Shown: positions 27,741-36,073 of the stretch, piece by piece | Numbering within the stretch: position 1 is the stretch's first letter | Layout: each line of letters begins with the position of its first letter | IMG/VR virus record: IMGVR_UViG_3300023119_000061 | Location: 1-38,732 of that record | Source of the DNA: a virus | Strand: one strand, 5' to 3' | Length of the DNA: 38,732 bases | Position numbers and translations under genes: made by a program | The notes under the pieces: generated by a model | Seen by the model: the letters and a program-made list of their open reading frames with translations, nothing else | The model's database searches: none | What the model was told of the DNA's origin: nothing

Positions 27741-28014
27741 CTTTTAGCCTTTCAACCTCACCTTGCAGTTCTTTAACTGCTTCAATAAGAAGGGCTACTA
27801 TGTGTCCGTATCTAACGGCTTTGTGTGGACCATCATAATCTGGGTGTTCTGCATCAAAAACTATGCCAGGTAATACTTGTTCTATTTCCTGAGCTACAAC
27901 ACCAGTAACCCTTTCTTCTTTTCCAATATAGTTAAATGTATAACCATTAACTTGCGAAAGTTTTTCAAGCGCGTTAGGGATAATTTCTAAATTTTCTTTT
28001 AAACGTATGTCTGA
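27724..28014 (-). other. S74 self-cleaving chaperone domain of the 292-aa fibre
   Basis: Covers Ser197 to the C-terminus (96 residues). The SDIRLK motif keeps the Ser/Lys pair five residues apart. The sequence is clearly diverged from the S74 domain at 9449-9718, so the two are not recent copies of each other. Confidence 0.85.
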
Positions 28015-28602
28015 ACCAGAGTACCCAGTAACCAACTCGTTAATAGCATAAACATTATTTGCTACAAGGTTATTAATAGTTAACGACCCAGTAACTCTCA
28101 TATCCCCGCCAACATCCAAATCTGTTGTGATATCTACACCTTCAAGAACGTCGATATTTGGTACAGTTAAAGTTCCAGCGGTGGAAAGTTCAAATTTGTT
28201 ACTGCCAACTCCAGTATTAATTATAAATGCAGCAGAAGTATCTTTAAATCCAACATCCCATGTAATTAAGTCATCAGTAAATTGGACGCGCGGCCCGTCT
28301 GCAACATAAGTAAATGTGGCTACAACTTGATCTGACGAACCTGTTATTTCAATTGGATCTGTAAAATCTATTACACCACCACCGGTTTGCGCTGATATTC
28401 TGTCAGATTTAACTGCTGTATCACCAATGATGTTTGTTGCTGTAAAGTTCCCAACTAATGTTGCATTCCCCGTTGTGGTGTCCCCAATAGCCGATGCAGT
28501 AATAGCTTCGTCACGAAAAATGTCAACCATTTCGTTGGTTTTATCAAACCAGTTTTGAAACGTTTGTGTAGTTGTAATATTTGTTAAACTAGGTTTTGCC
28601 AT
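27724..28602 (-). CDS. Short tail fibre protein with C-terminal S74 chaperone/autoprotease (292 aa)
   Basis: The N-terminus (MAKPSLTNITTTQTFQNWFD, then KTNEMVDIFRDEAITAS) is the adaptor found on short fibres of marine T4-like phages. Residues ~60-190 form a small beta-rich stalk (IGDTAVKSDRISAQTGGGVI, LTVPNIDVLEG, DLDVGGDMRVTGSLTINNLV). Residues 197-292 form a peptidase S74 chaperone domain beginning SDIRLK, with Ser197 and Lys202 in place, GVVAQEIEQVLPG, and a terminal coiled-coil helix (IVALLIEAVKELQGEVERLK). By family knowledge this domain assembles the trimer and then releases itself by cleavage before Ser197, leaving a mature protein of ~196 residues. The gene starts 1 nt after the stop of the 63-aa gene and overlaps the glycine-rich adhesin gene. 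Confidence 0.92.
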   Translation of the reverse strand: MAKPSLTNITTTQTFQNWFDKTNEMVDIFRDEAITASAIGDTTTGNATLVGNFTATNIIGDTAVKSDRISAQTGGGVIDFTDPIEITGSSDQVVATFTYVADGPRVQFTDDLITWDVGFKDTSAAFIINTGVGSNKFELSTAGTLTVPNIDVLEGVDITTDLDVGGDMRVTGSLTINNLVANNVYAINELVTGYSGSDIRLKENLEIIPNALEKLSQVNGYTFNYIGKEERVTGVVAQEIEQVLPGIVFDAEHPDYDGPHKAVRYGHIVALLIEAVKELQGEVERLKDGSSK

Positions 28603-28603
28603 T

Positions 28604-28795
28604 TTATCTGTTCTCTAACTTTTCTAATCTTTCACAAACATCGCTAAGCAACATTTTAATTTCATTGACGTCCTCTCCGAGCTTATTAACTTTTTTATAC
28701 AAAGCTCTTTCTTGTTTATATTTATTTAGAGCTTCTACATCTGTGTTAAGTACAGCGCCGGTTTTTGGATCTCTTTTTCTATTAGTAACTATCAT
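28604..28795 (-). CDS. Small coiled-coil protein in baseplate/fibre operon (63 aa)
   Basis: This 63-residue, lysine- and glutamate-rich protein starts MIVTNRKRDPKTGAVLNTDV. It continues with a long amphipathic helix from about residue 20 to the end (KYKQERALYKKVNKLGEDVN, EIKMLLSDVCERLEKLENR) whose spacing fits a coiled coil. It is accepted as real because it is locked into the operon. Its start overlaps the stop of the 1837-aa gene (ATGA at 28792-28795), its stop is 1 nt from the next start, and AGAGG lies upstream. Very similar small proteins occur next to fibre genes in marine T4-like phages, but I know of no assigned function. A trimerisation, connector or chaperone role for the neighbouring 292-aa fibre is inferred from position and helix type. 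Confidence 0.85.
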   Translation of the reverse strand: MIVTNRKRDPKTGAVLNTDVEALNKYKQERALYKKVNKLGEDVNEIKMLLSDVCERLEKLENR

Positions 28796-31700
28796 GAGAT
28801 AGCAATCCCTCTATAGTTTTTAATAGTTGGAACTTTATGCTTATAAGGTGATAGCATTTCAAATTTAAGAGCAAACTTTCTGTATTCTGTATATGTACTT
28901 CCTTCAGCATTAGTATATTCTAATACGCCGCTTCCATTAATACCGTTTTCGCCTGGGCTGACTTCTGGAACTTCAAATGCATATTCTCTAAAGTCTTCTA
29001 GGTTTGAGTCAGATGAATATTGTCCAATACCGTCTACTAATTCCATTTCAATCCAAGGCACAGTATCAAATGAAGTTCTATCAGTTGGATTTTGTGCTTT
29101 AATGTAAACTTTAATATCAGTACTTGCTGGGCGATATGCTTGAATAAAGACTCTCATATCTTCTGCATCTATGTCGTCTGCTAATTCAACGGTTTTAGTA
29201 ATAAATTCTGGCGCCGTATTAGCATCATTTGTAACTTGATATTCGTATGCAATAAGTGAAGCAGTCTCAATGTCCACCATCGGAGAAGATGTTGAGTTTG
29301 CTCTATTGTCAAGAGTAACTTTTACTTCAAATGGTTTATTACCTGTCGGGTCATTTGTTTTACTGTATATTAATACGCCATTTTGAGTGAAGTAGTTAGA
29401 GTCAGCAAACTTCATAGGAACTGCATAAGGTGTCAATACATCAGATGGATTAGTAAATCTGCCTTCCAGCTTAGTTGTGGTTGTAATATCATTAACTTTT
29501 TGAATTAATGGTTGAACAAATCCTAAATTAACGTTATCGACTGATGAAATCTGACAAGAAGTACCGCTTGAATATCCAATAATAGTATTTGCGCTAAAGC
29601 CTCTTGTAGCTGTTGCGGAACTATTCTTTAGAATAAGAGTCTCTGGTTTATTTGGATTGTGCTGAACACATTCTCCAGAAACGATAGGAACAGCAGAACC
29701 GCTTGCAACTTCAAAATCAATTTTATGATCCAAAGTAATTTCAGAATCTGAAACTATTTCTATAACTTCAAATAGCTCTTTTCTGCCTGCGCCTGAAGTT
29801 GTAACTTTAATCCAGTCACCAACAGCAAATGTTTCGTCTAGGTCTGTTCCCGTTAAACTGTTACTTCCGTTTAAAATACTAACAGTTGCGCTTGTATTAC
29901 CTTGCAACGCTTTTTCTTGATAAACAAGTTCACCCTGCTCAAATACGTTATCATCATAACCTGTTAGTGTAAAGAATTCGTGATCTTGGTTTGTAAGAGT
30001 TACAGAACCAGAGTTTTGATTAAACTCGTGACGATATAACGTAAACTTAAGATCTTCATCTTGATAAGATTTCCAAGCCTTATTATTTGTGGATGTAAAT
30101 AGAACACCGTCACCCCAGTCTTGGATAACAGCTTTACCTTGAGTATCACCTGGTGTTAAATCTGTTCCACCGATCTTAGATGTAAACGCTAAATAATCTG
30201 GATCGTTTGCATCAGGTACCAAAACAATTGCGTATTCTCTATCTGTTTTTAATTTAATCGGGTTCTTAAATTCAAACGTTGTTGCTACACTTGCGTCGTC
30301 AGAAACACTAACAGCACCAGGAAGCTTATGAACTTTAGAGAATGGAATAACTTTATTTGTTGGATAGCCATTTAAAACTTCTCTAATTTGAAGTGTAATA
30401 CCATTAACAAGACTTTTGCGTTTAAAGAATACATCAATTTTAGATGCATAAATTGTGCCAGATCCTTTACCCATACCTTCTTTAACGTAGAATGTTTGTG
30501 CTAATGGATCAAAGAAAACGAATGCAAGAGCAATGGCTGCAATAACACCACCGCCGCCTCCGCCACCGCCGCCAACTACACCATTATTTCCATTGTTACT
30601 ATCGTTACTACTATCAGCTGGTTCAGGCTGTTGTGGTCTAGCACGACCTTGAACGTTACGTGTTGTAGTGGATGTATTAACTTGAAGCTCTGGAATTCTT
30701 GTAGACATTGTCAATGATCTTGACGAAATGTCAATGTTATAAGCGTGGTAAGTAATAAATCCTTGAGAAACAGCTGCAGTTTGAATATCATCATAAGCGT
30801 CAACGTCCGCTACGTGTAATATTCTATCTCCTACAAAGAAAGTTCCAGCTGGAATGTCAAACAGTGCTCTTAAAATACCATTATCGTCTGTAGTAACTGC
30901 GTCTCCTCTTTGTCCATATGTATAAATGTCACGAGGGATTGATGCATCGGGATCACCTGGTGTTACATATGCATTAACATCTTCACCATCAAAATAGAAA
31001 TAATGACGAGTATTTGGTCTTAGACCAGTCATATAAATTCTTACTTTACGGCCACGAATGTAAGGATTAAATTGAATGTTAGAAACAAAGTCACCTACGT
31101 TTTGTTGCTCTGTTCTCCATCCAACAGTTGTTTCTGTAACTGTTGTCTGCTCAATAAATCCAGGGAAGAAATCATCAGAACTTCCTACTTGAACTGATCC
31201 AATATTTTGTGTTGATGTTTGCGTTTGTGGTAAGAATTCTTGAATATCATCAACAAATGCATCCATCTGATTAGGTATGTTTGCTAATACTGGTACCGGG
31301 TCGGTAACAGTATCGTGCACAAAATCATGATCTGGGAATAATTGTCCTTGGCCTCTATAGCTGTAGAAGTTTGTTGTACAAGATCTTGTTCCTGTGGCAA
31401 ACGGCTGTTTAATAACTGCTACGTGAGCATTTCTAGAAAGTGTTGCTGTTTCAGCGGTTGCAGTTGCTGGGAATATAGTAGCATTAGATGATGTTTTATA
31501 TTTCATATCTAATGGATAAGTTTTAAGAGCTGGGGCCATAACTCTTCTATCAGGAAGAATTGACGCACTAAACTCTGGGCTTTCCATATTAGCTAAAGTT
31601 AAATCATTTAAAGGATCGGCGATATAACCGTTTTTAAATCTATTAACGACACCATCGCGAATAATCATATTTTCTACTGACTGTTCTAGCGCATTTAGTG

Positions 31701-34305
31701 ATATATAGTATTCTAAGCTTTTTGATCTTCTATCAATATCTGCAATGTCTGCCATAGTATATCTTCTAACACCAGACGTTGTTGCTCTAACAGCATACTG
31801 ATTTTTCTTTTGCTGAGCAGCTTCTTTTTGTGAAAGAGCTGGATACCCAGGAATTGTCAGTTGCGAAATAATGAATTGATCGTCGCCAATTGTAGGTGGT
31901 CTTGGTGATTGATCTTCTTGACCTTTGATAAGACTAAAGCGACCATAAGAGTCAACTGTAATTAAGTCAACACGAGCCAAATAGGACTCAATGTCCATGA
32001 CCATAGATTCATTTAATGCTGGAATTAAATATCCCGCAGCATTTGACCTACCATAAGAAGCATGATCTGTAAATGAAATTGTATAAGCATCAACCGCGGT
32101 TGAGATTGTTGGAGCCGCACCTGCTGTTAACGCTGTATAATCGGCTGCAGCGTCTTTGTCAACATACGGTCTAAAATCAACGCTTTCTCTTAAATTATAT
32201 TTCTTTCCGCTAGACGATTGATAAACAGATATATCGTTTGAACGAATAAATCCTGAAGGAAGTGTAGTTGAGTCATCGTCAATTTTGTAACTACTGATTG
32301 TAAAGAAATAACCGCCAGATTGAGACGAACCAATTTGATGAACTTTTAACTTAATAGTCAGAGTACCTGTTGGCTCTGGTCTATTAGGAATATATTCCAT
32401 ATAAGAAATATCATAATAATGATCTTTTTGGTTCTGCTTTAAACGGAAGCTTTTTGTAAAATCAGTTCCAGATGAGTCAACAATACTTTGAATACTAATA
32501 ACATCTGGGAAACCTAAAGAATATCTTGTTGTTCCGCTTGCATATGCAACTTTAATATAAGGTTCTACTGGTGTTTTAATAAATGGTGTGATAGATTGAA
32601 TTCTTTCGTTATAGAATACGTTTGCATATCCTGTTCCGGAAGAACCAAGAGTAATATTTAATACGCTATTATTTAAAGATGTGCTATATCCGGTAACTGT
32701 TAGCTGAGTACCTGCACTATCAATAACAACAATATCATCATTGTCGCATGCAAAATCACGACCAGATGATCCACCTTGAGTAATTGAAATTGTTGTACCG
32801 CCAAATGAACCAGAAAACTTAGATCTGACTGGAACAGAAATGTCTGTTGTATCTTTTGTGCTAAATACACCAGTTGGGAAAATAACAGGAGCTTTTGCCT
32901 GATCCCTGATTACAGAATCTGATGGGATTGTAATATCACCATTTGCGCTGATATAATTTACATCGTTGAATGCTTGACCGCCATTCATTTTAACAGCAGT
33001 CAAATATATTTTGCTAGGTGTAATATTTCTTACAATTGCAGTGCCGCGCGTAACAAGTCCAGAGTCTAATAGATTGACTTCTTCTAAATTTAGCGTAGGA
33101 TGGCCAGTGAACGAACTTGTAACATCAATATAATGTCCATATTGCATAGAAACAGATTGGTTATTATAAGTTTCTGTTGCTTCAATATCCTCAATAGTAA
33201 AATCAATCTCTCCACCGTTTTCAATGCGGTATCCGTGAATATAAGCCAAGCCTGGTCCAACGATTGCTTTTAATGCGTTGTTTGCACTTGCTTTTCTTTC
33301 TGTTCTTACATTAAATTTTTCAATTATATAATCACCTGATTCCTCATAAGTACGACGAGCCATTTCATCGCCTAATACGTTATATTGTGAAACGTCTCTT
33401 AATGTAACTTCCTTTCCTTCATTATATTTAATTAATGTAAAGAAGTCAAGGTCTATTTCTGCATCAGAAATATCTAATACTGTTAAAACAGGTGCTAATT
33501 TAAGTCTATCTGCACCAGGAGCGTTAGCATTAGTTGTTCCTGCAGCATTATCATAAAGTGATCTGTCTTGTAAAGCAGTAACTAGAGTTTCTGTAATTTT
33601 ATATCCGACTGCTTTATCGTCTGGAGAGTCTGAGTATTTTTCAACAATTAAAGATTGAGCTTCTGCATAAATGAATTGGCCTTTTTGGAAAATAATACCC
33701 GGTGTCGATTGGATACCATATGAATAACCAACTCTCGGCGATTGTGTTGTAACGTTAATTGTATTTAAGTTAAGAGTTGTGCTATATTCATCTTCGCCAG
33801 AAAATCTACGTTCTGTGATAGTCAGCAACTCACCAGAGCGAAACTGTGTATTAACTTCGGTGTTATTGATATATTGAATATAAAATGTGTTTAAATCAGG
33901 TGGGCGAGTAGAGAAACCACGTGATGCTTCTACAATACGTGCTTTAAGACCACTATCACTACCTTCAATCTCATATACTAATTCAACTTCAACATTATCA
34001 ACACCGCCTACTGTGTCTAACGCTTGTCTACTAATATATTCTCTTGGATCAAATCCACCTTTGTCTGCTAATTTAACATATTGCAAACCGTTAATTTGTG
34101 CAAAGTTACAACCTTTAATGATTGAACCTTCTTTAAAAATATTATCTCCAAATGTTTCAATTTGGTTTTGCAACATTGTTTGCAATTGAGTAAGTTCACG
34201 TGCTTGAAGAGCGTATCCTGGTTTAAATAAGATACGATAAAACTGATCCTCAGCATCAAAATCATCAAAATATGGTGCAATATTTAAGTCTGTATTAATA
34301 GGCAT
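28792..34305 (-). CDS. DUF4815-type baseplate/virion structural protein (1837 aa)
   Basis: The N-terminus (INTDLNIAPYFDDFDAEDQF, then RILFKPGYALQARELTQLQT and FGDNIFKEGS) is the hallmark of the DUF4815 family, a large structural protein of marine T4-like phages. The DUF4815-like part extends to roughly residue 600. Further on are helical and beta-rich parts (YYISLNALEQSVENMIIRDG near 870) and an Asn/Gly-rich linker with nine consecutive Gly (residues 1245-1253). A hydrophobic stretch VIAAIALAFVFF follows, then the conserved-looking FFDPLAQTFYVKEG with SKIDVFFKRKS and LQIREVLNGYP (about 1265-1330). The C-terminal part is beta-rich. AAGGA precedes the ATG, 11 nt after the gp8-like gene. Position next to gp8 suggests it is the baseplate component to which fibres attach, possibly in place of T4 gp10; this is inferred. 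Confidence 0.92.
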   Translation of the reverse strand: MPINTDLNIAPYFDDFDAEDQFYRILFKPGYALQARELTQLQTMLQNQIETFGDNIFKEGSIIKGCNFAQINGLQYVKLADKGGFDPREYISRQALDTVGGVDNVEVELVYEIEGSDSGLKARIVEASRGFSTRPPDLNTFYIQYINNTEVNTQFRSGELLTITERRFSGEDEYSTTLNLNTINVTTQSPRVGYSYGIQSTPGIIFQKGQFIYAEAQSLIVEKYSDSPDDKAVGYKITETLVTALQDRSLYDNAAGTTNANAPGADRLKLAPVLTVLDISDAEIDLDFFTLIKYNEGKEVTLRDVSQYNVLGDEMARRTYEESGDYIIEKFNVRTERKASANNALKAIVGPGLAYIHGYRIENGGEIDFTIEDIEATETYNNQSVSMQYGHYIDVTSSFTGHPTLNLEEVNLLDSGLVTRGTAIVRNITPSKIYLTAVKMNGGQAFNDVNYISANGDITIPSDSVIRDQAKAPVIFPTGVFSTKDTTDISVPVRSKFSGSFGGTTISITQGGSSGRDFACDNDDIVVIDSAGTQLTVTGYSTSLNNSVLNITLGSSGTGYANVFYNERIQSITPFIKTPVEPYIKVAYASGTTRYSLGFPDVISIQSIVDSSGTDFTKSFRLKQNQKDHYYDISYMEYIPNRPEPTGTLTIKLKVHQIGSSQSGGYFFTISSYKIDDDSTTLPSGFIRSNDISVYQSSSGKKYNLRESVDFRPYVDKDAAADYTALTAGAAPTISTAVDAYTISFTDHASYGRSNAAGYLIPALNESMVMDIESYLARVDLITVDSYGRFSLIKGQEDQSPRPPTIGDDQFIISQLTIPGYPALSQKEAAQQKKNQYAVRATTSGVRRYTMADIADIDRRSKSLEYYISLNALEQSVENMIIRDGVVNRFKNGYIADPLNDLTLANMESPEFSASILPDRRVMAPALKTYPLDMKYKTSSNATIFPATATAETATLSRNAHVAVIKQPFATGTRSCTTNFYSYRGQGQLFPDHDFVHDTVTDPVPVLANIPNQMDAFVDDIQEFLPQTQTSTQNIGSVQVGSSDDFFPGFIEQTTVTETTVGWRTEQQNVGDFVSNIQFNPYIRGRKVRIYMTGLRPNTRHYFYFDGEDVNAYVTPGDPDASIPRDIYTYGQRGDAVTTDDNGILRALFDIPAGTFFVGDRILHVADVDAYDDIQTAAVSQGFITYHAYNIDISSRSLTMSTRIPELQVNTSTTTRNVQGRARPQQPEPADSSNDSNNGNNGVVGGGGGGGGGVIAAIALAFVFFDPLAQTFYVKEGMGKGSGTIYASKIDVFFKRKSLVNGITLQIREVLNGYPTNKVIPFSKVHKLPGAVSVSDDASVATTFEFKNPIKLKTDREYAIVLVPDANDPDYLAFTSKIGGTDLTPGDTQGKAVIQDWGDGVLFTSTNNKAWKSYQDEDLKFTLYRHEFNQNSGSVTLTNQDHEFFTLTGYDDNVFEQGELVYQEKALQGNTSATVSILNGSNSLTGTDLDETFAVGDWIKVTTSGAGRKELFEVIEIVSDSEITLDHKIDFEVASGSAVPIVSGECVQHNPNKPETLILKNSSATATRGFSANTIIGYSSGTSCQISSVDNVNLGFVQPLIQKVNDITTTTKLEGRFTNPSDVLTPYAVPMKFADSNYFTQNGVLIYSKTNDPTGNKPFEVKVTLDNRANSTSSPMVDIETASLIAYEYQVTNDANTAPEFITKTVELADDIDAEDMRVFIQAYRPASTDIKVYIKAQNPTDRTSFDTVPWIEMELVDGIGQYSSDSNLEDFREYAFEVPEVSPGENGINGSGVLEYTNAEGSTYTEYRKFALKFEMLSPYKHKVPTIKNYRGIAIS

Positions 34306-34316
34306 TTACGGTTTCC

Positions 34317-36032
34317 TTAAAATTCCAATACCAGTTTGTATTCTTCACGTGATTGGTCTGTTCTTGTTAGAGGTGTGATATCTTCCATAAAGTATAATAC
34401 GCCAGAGCGCTGCACATATGGAGATTCTACAACATTATCTTCTATAGGTGTATTTATCTGAATTGCAGTACCATCTAAAGTTAATAAAGGATAACTTAAA
34501 TTTAAAGATGTTTGGCTAGTACTATCTGGGTTATTAACATACGGGCCAATATATTCTGAAATATAAAATGTATTTGACGTCTCATCAACTTCGTGAATTT
34601 TTCCAGAAAAAATAACGTCATTATTTGCGTCTACTTGAGTGACTAGAGTATCGACAGATAAGATATCGTATGATGAATCTGTAGTGACTGCAATTCTATT
34701 ATCGAATGTTTCTGGGGATGTATAATTTGGTGACGTATTAGCCCACGTTGGGTTTTTAATAAGCCCAACTGTATTAAACGTGTTTGTTGCTCCAATCAAT
34801 GAGTTGTTTGTTTCATTGATATATGCATACATTAAAATTCTTTTTGCTTCTAATTCAGCAATAAGGTCTGTGCCATGTCCACCTTTTGGTGAAAGTATTG
34901 GTCTTAAAGTTGCTCTAACATCTACAGTTAGTGGATCATCTGGATCAAAGTCGTATAATGGATCTTTAATAGTAGCTGTAGCATTATGATATCCATCGCC
35001 AGAACTGTTTATTTTAATTCCAGTAATAACTTCATCTTCAACTATGGAAACAGCTTCACAGCCTGTTCCGTCACCTTCGATTATAACGGTTGGTGTAATG
35101 CTAACTTCTTGTGTTAATTCAACGTTAGCCGTATCTCTTGCGCCTGGACTGTTTATAACAGGCTGACCTTTTAAAGTAAATAATCCGCGGCCTGACCCTG
35201 TATCATAAACATATTTAGAAATTTCCCATAAAACTGTCTGAGGTCCTGATAAAACAATTGACATTGTCATACCGGCATAATAATTTTGAATTTGGCTTAA
35301 TCTATAATCAGCGGGTGTTTCGACAGTAACAATGTTATCAGCCTTATTAATACCATAAACAGATCCTTCATAAATTGCTGGATATCCAAAATTTTCAAGA
35401 CCATTAGATAATTCAATTTTATTAATTGGAGATCCAGTAGTGGTTGGCAAAGCAGCACTATTTGCAGTATCAAATGGATCTAATATAAAATCTCCCATAA
35501 TAGGGATATAGCCTACTGCATTATAGGCTTCAAATTGAGCCGCAGTAATTCTAAACATATATTTCCAAACATAGCCGTCAGTAAGAACAGAATAAATTTG
35601 ATCTTCGTTTGTTATATCATATTCTGGGTGTGTTTGAACAGCCGCGCCGCCATTGTTATTTAAACATTTAAATACGCGATAGTCGCCAGTTTTATTTAAG
35701 TTTGGGCCAACAACACAAATAAATTTTTTGTCTGATAGATTTACTTGATCGTCATATTCATCAAATACCGTTCCTTCTTGCCAAGGATTATATTTAAACA
35801 TAATTTTAACGTCAGTTGGAGCAACTTTTTTACCAAACAAAATGGTATTCATAAATTTGCTTTCGCTACCCTGCGCGTTAACAGAAGTGATTTTATTTCC
35901 GAAAGAATCTAAATTGTTTCCTACCATCATATAAAATTCGTTGGTTAATGCTGTATTAGCATTTTCCTGCGTTTCAAGAAAGAAATTCCTAAGAAGATCC
36001 TGCTTATATTTCGATGTCAAAATCTCTGCCAT
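34317..36032 (-). CDS. gp8: Baseplate wedge protein, gp8-like (571 aa)
   Basis: The protein begins MAEILTSKYKQDLLRNFFLE and has features of the T4 gp8 baseplate wedge family as found in marine T4-like phages: an N-terminal helix followed by FYMMVGN, a VKIMFKYNPWQEGTVFDEYD segment, and DGYVWKYMFRITAAQFEAYN with GYIPI (about residues 155-180). T4 gp8 is 334 residues. This one is 571, with extra beta-rich sequence in its second half, as is usual for marine relatives. In T4, gp8 dimers bridge the wedge between gp7 and gp10, and a similar role in the baseplate rim is expected here. It is the first gene behind a TATAAATA late promoter 28 nt upstream. It is followed after 11 nt by the DUF4815 gene, matching the T4 order in which gene 8 precedes fibre-attachment genes. 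Confidence 0.88.
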   Translation of the reverse strand: MAEILTSKYKQDLLRNFFLETQENANTALTNEFYMMVGNNLDSFGNKITSVNAQGSESKFMNTILFGKKVAPTDVKIMFKYNPWQEGTVFDEYDDQVNLSDKKFICVVGPNLNKTGDYRVFKCLNNNGGAAVQTHPEYDITNEDQIYSVLTDGYVWKYMFRITAAQFEAYNAVGYIPIMGDFILDPFDTANSAALPTTTGSPINKIELSNGLENFGYPAIYEGSVYGINKADNIVTVETPADYRLSQIQNYYAGMTMSIVLSGPQTVLWEISKYVYDTGSGRGLFTLKGQPVINSPGARDTANVELTQEVSITPTVIIEGDGTGCEAVSIVEDEVITGIKINSSGDGYHNATATIKDPLYDFDPDDPLTVDVRATLRPILSPKGGHGTDLIAELEAKRILMYAYINETNNSLIGATNTFNTVGLIKNPTWANTSPNYTSPETFDNRIAVTTDSSYDILSVDTLVTQVDANNDVIFSGKIHEVDETSNTFYISEYIGPYVNNPDSTSQTSLNLSYPLLTLDGTAIQINTPIEDNVVESPYVQRSGVLYFMEDITPLTRTDQSREEYKLVLEF

Positions 36033-36060
36033 ACTACCATTTTTCCTGATGTTTTTCTAA

Positions 36061-36068
36061 TATTTATA
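36061..36068 (-). promoter_or_regulatory. T4-type late promoter, TATAAATA
   Basis: The octamer is on the minus strand in the 41-nt gap between the protease gene and the gp8-like gene, 28 nt before the ATG at 36032. It probably drives the six-gene unit from gp8 to the 262-aa protein. Confidence 0.78.
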
Positions 36069-36073
36069 TTTAA

